This document shows, one piece after another, positions 1-4,092 of a stretch of DNA of 6,037 bases (position 1 is its first letter; each line of letters opens with the position of its first letter). Under the pieces are notes generated by a model. That model had not been told where the DNA came from and did no database searches. It saw only the letters and a program-made list of their open reading frames with translations. The translations under genes and the position numbers were made by a program. The DNA is from Treponema sp. (GTDB lineage Bacteria > Spirochaetota > Spirochaetia > Treponematales > Breznakiellaceae). The stretch spans positions 1 through 6,037 of the forward strand of contig JAIRXT010000052.1 in NCBI GenBank assembly GCA_031268125.1, written 5' to 3'.

Positions 1-1
1 A

Positions 2-16
2 ATATTCGAGCGGTAA
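2..16 (+). CDS. Possible 3' end of the upstream gene (frr?), last four codons and stop
   Basis: Reading from base 2 gives Ile-Phe-Glu-Arg followed by TAA at 14-16, which would end a gene five bases before the uppS start. The residues would fit the charged C-terminus of ribosome recycling factor (frr), the gene usually found just upstream of uppS in spirochaetes and many other bacteria, but four residues cannot identify a protein. An equally open alternative is frame 1, which ends in TGA at 22-24 and would overlap the uppS ATG as ATGA. The frame and the identity are both inference from gene order. Confidence 0.25.
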   Translation: MFER

Positions 17-20
17 TCCC

Positions 21-758
21 ATGAATACGCACACAGCCTTTCCCGCCCATGTGGGAATTATCATGGACGGGAACGGGCGCTGGGCAAAAAACCGCGGCCA
101 ACTCCGGACCCAGGGACACCTGGAAGGGCTTAAAGCGGCAAAGCGGATTGTCAAGGCCGCCGCCGACAGGGGAATATCCTATTTGACCCTGTATACCTTT
201 TCCACCGAAAACTGGAAGCGCGAAGCGGAAGAGGTAAACTTTATCATGGCCCTGGTCCGGCAGTACCTGCGGGGCGAACTGGATTTTTACCGGGAAAACG
301 GCATCCGTATCCGCCACACCGGGGACGCCGCCGGTCTCCCCCGGGACATTGCGGAAGAACTGCAGCGGGCAGGTGAGGACACCCGGAATTTTACCGGTAT
401 GCAGGTTATCCTGGCCCTGAACTACGGCGGCCGCGACGAGATTGTCCGGGCCGTAAACCGGGCGCTCAGGGAAAACCGGGTTCCCTCCCCTGCGGAAAAA
501 TCCGGGACGGGCGAAACCGGTTTCACGGAAGCCCTGCTCCACGCGTGCCTGGATAACCCCGACATTCCGGACCCGGACCTGATCATCAGGACCGCCGGGG
601 AATTCCGCACCAGCAACTTCCTGCTTTGGGAAGGGGCCTACGCGGAGTATTACATCAGCGATAAATTCTGGCCCGACTTTAACGGTGAAGACCTGGAAAC
701 AGCCCTGGCCCGCTACGGAAGCCGGGAGCGCCGCTACGGGGGACGGGGGACGGCATGA
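21..758 (+). CDS. uppS: Isoprenyl transferase / undecaprenyl diphosphate synthase (cis-prenyltransferase)
   Basis: Cytosolic, membrane-associated enzyme that adds isopentenyl diphosphate units in cis to farnesyl diphosphate, giving the C55 lipid carrier for peptidoglycan. The 245 residues match the usual length (E. coli 253) and the family motifs occur in order. IIMDGNGRWAK holds the Mg-binding Asp16 with Asn18 and Arg20. QGHLEG holds His33. YTFSTENWKR lies at 58-67, and RTAGEFRTSNFLLW at 190-203 holds Arg190, Arg196 and Ser198. AYAE (Glu209) and FWPDF (216-220) follow, and the end RERRYGG is typical. Two positions are unusual: Ala192 where Gly or Ser is common, and Phe195 where E. coli has His199 and many homologues Gln. 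The start places MDGNGR at residue 15, as expected. No strong Shine-Dalgarno precedes it (only GAGCGG at 8-13), and the frame is open to the window edge, so translational coupling to an upstream gene is likely. The stop overlaps the cdsA start. Confidence 0.97.
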   Translation: MNTHTAFPAHVGIIMDGNGRWAKNRGQLRTQGHLEGLKAAKRIVKAAADRGISYLTLYTFSTENWKREAEEVNFIMALVRQYLRGELDFYRENGIRIRHTGDAAGLPRDIAEELQRAGEDTRNFTGMQVILALNYGGRDEIVRAVNRALRENRVPSPAEKSGTGETGFTEALLHACLDNPDIPDPDLIIRTAGEFRTSNFLLWEGAYAEYYISDKFWPDFNGEDLETALARYGSRERRYGGRGTA

Positions 759-1609
759 AAAAAATAATCCCGCGTCTTCTTATTTTTATTATCGGACTCC
801 CCCTGATCGCCGGGATCGTCCTGTTCCTCCCCTACCGCAGCCACCTGGCAATGAACATCACGGTAATTCTGTTTACCGCCTTGGGGGCGCTGGAGTTTGC
901 CGCCATCCTCGGGAAACAGGGCATTGCCATCCACCCGGCGGAGGCGCTGATTTTGGGAATTCTGGGACCCCTTTCCCTTACGATAAATAGCAGCTTCGGC
1001 GTCGAAATTCCGATCCTCCCCCTTGTGTACATTCTGGGGGCCTTTTGGCTCCTGGTATCCCGGGTCTTCGGTTCCACGGAAAAACTTACCGCCTATACGG
1101 TCAGGACCGCCGCAGGCTTTTCCGTGATGATCTACCCGGGGCTGTTTATGGCCTGGATAGTACGGATGACCATGTTCCCCGGCGCGGGAAGGGTGATCCT
1201 GGCCTTCCTCCTCATGGTCTTTGCCAACGATTCGGCGGCCTGGGCCGCGGGGATGCTCTTCGGCAGGAACTCCCGGGGTATTATCAGCGCCAGCCCCAAC
1301 AAGAGCATCCAGGGGTTTGCCGGCGGCATCATTGCGTCAATCCTGGTCGGCGCGGGGGCGGACATTTTTCTTGGGGATGTTTTTGCAGCAAACCGCCTGC
1401 CCCGGATCACGGCGGGGATTCTTACCGGTTTCTGTACCGCCGTTGCCGCGTCCCTGGGGGATCTGGCGGAATCCGCATTAAAACGCAGTTCCGGCATCAA
1501 AGATTCGGGGAATCTTATCCCCGGCAGGGGCGGGGTACTGGACACCATCGATTCCATTTCCCTGGCCGCGCCGGTATTCTACCTGCTTTACCAGATCTTC
1601 TATACCTAA
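755..1609 (+). CDS. cdsA: Phosphatidate cytidylyltransferase (CDP-diglyceride synthase)
   Basis: Integral membrane enzyme that joins CTP and phosphatidic acid to give CDP-diacylglycerol, the precursor of phosphatidylglycerol, cardiolipin and phosphatidylethanolamine. The 284 residues are mostly hydrophobic, with several membrane segments (for example about 8-26, 33-52, 87-103, 119-137, 146-165, 188-206 and 267-283). C-terminal family motifs are clear: FANDSAAW with Asp159, the SPNKSIQGFAGG element at 180-191, and SLGDLAESALKR at 233-244 leading into the CDP-diglyceride synthase signature IKDSGNLIPG at 248-257. The signature then departs from the form I remember: Arg258 stands where His is usual (PGHGG becomes PGRGG), and DTID replaces DRxD at 263-266. 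The metal-binding type Asp residues remain. The ATG overlaps the uppS stop (ATGA), and a G-rich stretch at 745-750 can act as ribosome binding site. Confidence in the family is high. Activity despite the two substitutions is assumed. Confidence 0.95.
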   Translation: MKKIIPRLLIFIIGLPLIAGIVLFLPYRSHLAMNITVILFTALGALEFAAILGKQGIAIHPAEALILGILGPLSLTINSSFGVEIPILPLVYILGAFWLLVSRVFGSTEKLTAYTVRTAAGFSVMIYPGLFMAWIVRMTMFPGAGRVILAFLLMVFANDSAAWAAGMLFGRNSRGIISASPNKSIQGFAGGIIASILVGAGADIFLGDVFAANRLPRITAGILTGFCTAVAASLGDLAESALKRSSGIKDSGNLIPGRGGVLDTIDSISLAAPVFYLLYQIFYT

Positions 1610-1615
1610 CAGTCC

Positions 1616-1623
1616 GGGGGGAA
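1616..1623 (+). promoter_or_regulatory. Ribosome binding site of dxr
   Basis: A purine block of six G followed by AA sits just before the GTG start at 1626, in the only non-coding gap of more than one base between these genes (16 bases). It supports GTG as the dxr start. No promoter-like element fits in so short a gap. Confidence 0.5.
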
Positions 1624-1625
1624 CC

Positions 1626-2744
1626 GTGAAAAAAAGACTGGCGATTTTGGGGGCTACCGGCTCCATCGGCCGGGCCGCTCTGGATGTGGTCCGCGCCGGC
1701 CAGGAAGATTTCGAGATTGTTCTGCTTTCCGCCCATACCGGCGCCGCCGCCCTGGAACGGCTGGGGACCGAATTCCCCGGGGCCGCCCTTGTCCTTTGCG
1801 GGGAAGGCCCGGCAGGGCCGCGGATCCGCCGGGGCCGGGAGGCCCTGCCGGACGCCATTGGGGAGGCCGGGGCGGATATTACCCTGAACGGGATTGCCGG
1901 AGCGGCGGGACTCCTTCCCTCTCTGGCGGCCCTCCGCGCCCGTTCCGCCCTGGCCCTGGCAAACAAAGAGACGGTGGTTTTGGCCTACCCCCTGGTCAAG
2001 GCTCTGGCGGAAGAACAGGGGGTTCCCGTCATCCCGGTGGATTCCGAACATGCAGCGGTTTTCAGGCTTCTGGAAGCCCACGGCCGGGACCGGGTCCGGG
2101 AGATCATCCTTACCGCTTCCGGGGGGCCCTTCCGCCGCCACAGCCTCCGGCAGCTTGAAAAGGTTACGGTCCGGGAAGCCCTGGATCACCCCACCTGGAG
2201 CATGGGCCCCAAGATCACCGTGGATTCCGCCACAATGGCGAACAAGGGCCTGGAACTCATAGAGGCGGTACGCCTTTTCGGCATGGAACCGGACCGGGTA
2301 AAGGTCGTTATCCACCCCCAAAGCGTGGTACACTCCCTTATTCGTATGGATGACGGGGCCCTCTACGCCCAGTTGTCCCGGCCGGACATGCGGCTTCCCA
2401 TCCGGGAGGCCCTCTACTGGCCGGAACTTTCCCCCTTCCCCTTTGGGGATCTGGACCTTCCGGGGCTTCACCTGGACTTTGAAGCGCCCGATGAAGAACG
2501 CTTCCCCATGCTGCCCCTGGCCGCCGAGGCGGCCCGCCGGGGGGGCCTGTATCCCTGCGCCTACAATGCCGCCAACGAGGAGGCGGTGGAGGCTTTCTTT
2601 CAGGGCCGCGCCGGTTTTCTTGATATACCTGCGATAGTCCGTTATGTTTTGGATCGGGACTGGGAAGGTGAGCTTAGTTTAGAATCAATCACGGAAGCGG
2701 ACGGAAGATCCCGTAGAATCGCCGCCTCCCGAATAGGTGGATAA
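1626..2744 (+). CDS. dxr: 1-deoxy-D-xylulose 5-phosphate reductoisomerase
   Basis: Cytosolic NADPH- and divalent-metal-dependent enzyme that converts DXP to 2-C-methyl-D-erythritol 4-phosphate in the non-mevalonate isoprenoid pathway; it is the target of fosmidomycin. The protein has 372 residues, slightly short of the common 380-400. The N-terminus carries the dinucleotide-binding LGATGSIG at 8-15, and ALANKETVVLA at 109-119 closes that domain. The metal site is VDSEHAA with Asp139 and Glu141, plus Glu210 in ANKGLE. Substrate-binding positions are also present: Ser165 in TASGGPF, His188 and Trp191 in DHPTWSMGPK, Asn206 and Lys207, and His230 in VIHPQSVVHS. AYNAANEEAVEAF at 312-324 marks the C-terminal helical domain. 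The start is GTG, chosen because it puts GATGSIG at the right distance and has a G-rich ribosome binding site. Its product feeds the precursor pool used by UppS. The poorly conserved stretch near residues 60-77 contains a large inverted repeat. Confidence 0.97.
   Translation: MKKRLAILGATGSIGRAALDVVRAGQEDFEIVLLSAHTGAAALERLGTEFPGAALVLCGEGPAGPRIRRGREALPDAIGEAGADITLNGIAGAAGLLPSLAALRARSALALANKETVVLAYPLVKALAEEQGVPVIPVDSEHAAVFRLLEAHGRDRVREIILTASGGPFRRHSLRQLEKVTVREALDHPTWSMGPKITVDSATMANKGLELIEAVRLFGMEPDRVKVVIHPQSVVHSLIRMDDGALYAQLSRPDMRLPIREALYWPELSPFPFGDLDLPGLHLDFEAPDEERFPMLPLAAEAARRGGLYPCAYNAANEEAVEAFFQGRAGFLDIPAIVRYVLDRDWEGELSLESITEADGRSRRIAASRIGG
1809..1851 (+). repeat. Perfect 11-bp inverted repeat inside dxr, with a palindrome in the loop
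   Basis: The arm CCGGCAGGGCC at 1809-1819 is matched exactly by its reverse complement GGCCCTGCCGG at 1841-1851. The 21-base loop contains the self-complementary GCGGATCCGC at 1820-1829. The repeat codes for about residues 62-76 of Dxr. An RNA hairpin here would be very stable, but no T-tract follows, so it is not a terminator. Function, if any, is unknown. Confidence 0.55.
2735..2740 (+). promoter_or_regulatory. Shine-Dalgarno of rseP, lying within the end of dxr
   Basis: AGGTGG at 2735-2740 differs by one base from AGGAGG and stands five bases before the ATG at 2746. It decides the rseP start, because the only earlier in-frame candidate, GTG at 2737, lies inside this element and has no comparable site of its own at the right distance. 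Confidence 0.7.
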
Positions 2745-2745
2745 G

Positions 2746-4092
2746 ATGTTGTGGAAAATAATACTTGGGTTTGCCGGACTGGGAATCGTGGTCTTTGTCC
2801 ACGAATTGGGGCATTTTCTTGCCGCCCGGCTGGTAGGCATTGACGTGGAAGCCTTTTCCATCGGCTGGGGAAAGCCCATTTTGAAGAAGAATATCCGGGG
2901 AATCGAGTACCGTATCGGCCTGTTCCCGCTGGGCGGCTACTGCAAAATGAAGGGAGAGAACGAATTCCAGGAGGCGTGGGAGAAGAAGCAGGATTCAATC
3001 ACCCCGACTCCGGGCAGCTTTTTCGGCGCCGGTCCCTTCCGCCGCATTCTGGTTTCATTTGCCGGCCCCTTTTTCAACCTGATCTTTGCGGCACTGGTCT
3101 TTGCCGTTATCTGGGGCATGGGTTTTGAAGTAAACACCCTGGAAAACCGGATCATCCTGGCCTCCGACATCAGCCCCGGTGAAACCTACCCCGCGGACGG
3201 AGCGGGACTCAGGACCGGCGACAGGATTCTCGCGATCAACGGCAGTGAAACCCCCTATTACCACGATGTAAGGGAGAATATTGCGATAAATCCCGGCAAA
3301 AACCTCTCCCTTGTGGTGGACCGGGGGGGGGAACGCCTTGATATTTCGATAAAACCCGATCTGGATAAGCAGACGGGGGCCGGAAAAATCGGGGTCTTCT
3401 TCTGGACCAACCCGGTACTGGACAATGTTACGGGCCCCGCCGCCGCCGCGGGCCTTCAAAGCGGCGACCGGATTCTCCGGGTAAACGGCGAGGATATTCC
3501 CCATACTATGGCCCTGACGAAAATTCTGGAGGGACAGCCCCCTAGTTTAAAGCTGGACTACGAGCGGAACGGACAGCGGGGGGAAACCACGCTGATCCCC
3601 GCCTATACCGAAACAGGGATGGAACTTGGTTTAAGTTACCGCAGCCTTAAATACCGGGCGCCGCCCCTTTCCCTTCCCGGGGCACTGTACCGGGGTATCC
3701 GGGAAACGGGGAAAACCTTGGTAGTATCCCTGGAAAGCCTTGCCCTGCTCTTTAAGGGGATCGATCTGACCCAGGCCGTGTCCGGCCCCCTGCGGATCAC
3801 CTACATGGCCGGGGATATTGCCGCCGAAGGCTTTGCGGAAAGTATCGGCACAGGTTTCAGCTCCCTGGCCAACTTCCTTGCCCTTATCTCCATCGCCCTC
3901 TGTGTAATGAACCTGCTTCCCCTGCCGGTGCTGGACGGGGGAGCCATTGTTCTTTATCTAATCGAGGCGATTAAGCGGAAACCCCTTCACCCCCGGGCCA
4001 TAAGCGCCTTCCAGACCGTGGGGGTGGTGTTTATCTTCGGGCTTTTGATTTTTGCCGTCTTTGGCGATATTCTGTACCTGGTCCGCCGTTGA
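2746..4092 (+). CDS. rseP: RIP metalloprotease RseP (site-2 protease family, two PDZ domains)
   Basis: Zinc protease of the inner membrane that cleaves transmembrane segments, classically anti-sigma factors after a first periplasmic cut and also remnant signal peptides. With ATG at 2746 the protein has 448 residues, close to E. coli RseP (450). Membrane segment 1 carries the zinc motif HELGH at 19-23. Segment 2 (about 101-123) follows GPFRR and contains FAGPFFN. Two PDZ domains occupy about 137-203 and 222-286, each with a GLxxGDRIL core. The C-terminal zinc ligand motif is NLLPLPVLDGG at 389-399 with Asp397, followed by a last membrane segment near 423-440. All catalytic residues are present. 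A longer form from GTG 2737 (three more residues) is possible but less likely. The gene begins one base after the dxr stop, and its TGA overlaps the next start. A run of nine G falls in PDZ1. No anti-sigma substrate gene is visible here. Confidence 0.95.
   Translation: MLWKIILGFAGLGIVVFVHELGHFLAARLVGIDVEAFSIGWGKPILKKNIRGIEYRIGLFPLGGYCKMKGENEFQEAWEKKQDSITPTPGSFFGAGPFRRILVSFAGPFFNLIFAALVFAVIWGMGFEVNTLENRIILASDISPGETYPADGAGLRTGDRILAINGSETPYYHDVRENIAINPGKNLSLVVDRGGERLDISIKPDLDKQTGAGKIGVFFWTNPVLDNVTGPAAAAGLQSGDRILRVNGEDIPHTMALTKILEGQPPSLKLDYERNGQRGETTLIPAYTETGMELGLSYRSLKYRAPPLSLPGALYRGIRETGKTLVVSLESLALLFKGIDLTQAVSGPLRITYMAGDIAAEGFAESIGTGFSSLANFLALISIALCVMNLLPLPVLDGGAIVLYLIEAIKRKPLHPRAISAFQTVGVVFIFGLLIFAVFGDILYLVRR
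3323..3331 (+). repeat. Homopolymer run of nine G in rseP
   Basis: Nine consecutive G encode part of Arg193-Gly194-Gly195-Glu196 in the first PDZ domain of RseP, the longest homopolymer I found in the window. Losing one G puts TAA at 3350-3352 in frame, and gaining one puts TGA at 3339-3341 in frame, so a slip in either direction truncates RseP after PDZ1 begins. Whether the length varies in cells cannot be told from one sequence. Confidence 0.9.

Noticed and set aside
1045..1629. Open frame of 194 codons on the plus strand overlapping cdsA
   Set aside because: Out-of-frame shadow of cdsA. The cdsA frame carries the membrane segments and the family signature.
1515..2471. Open frame of 318 codons on the minus strand opposite cdsA and dxr
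   Set aside because: It is antisense to two clear essential genes. Its translation is rich in Gly, Pro, Arg and Gln with no recognisable motif, as expected when GC-rich codon bias removes stops from the opposite strand.
2539..2545. Run of seven G in dxr
   Set aside because: Shorter than the rseP tract and similar to the many five- to six-base G runs that Gly and Arg codons give in this GC-rich DNA.
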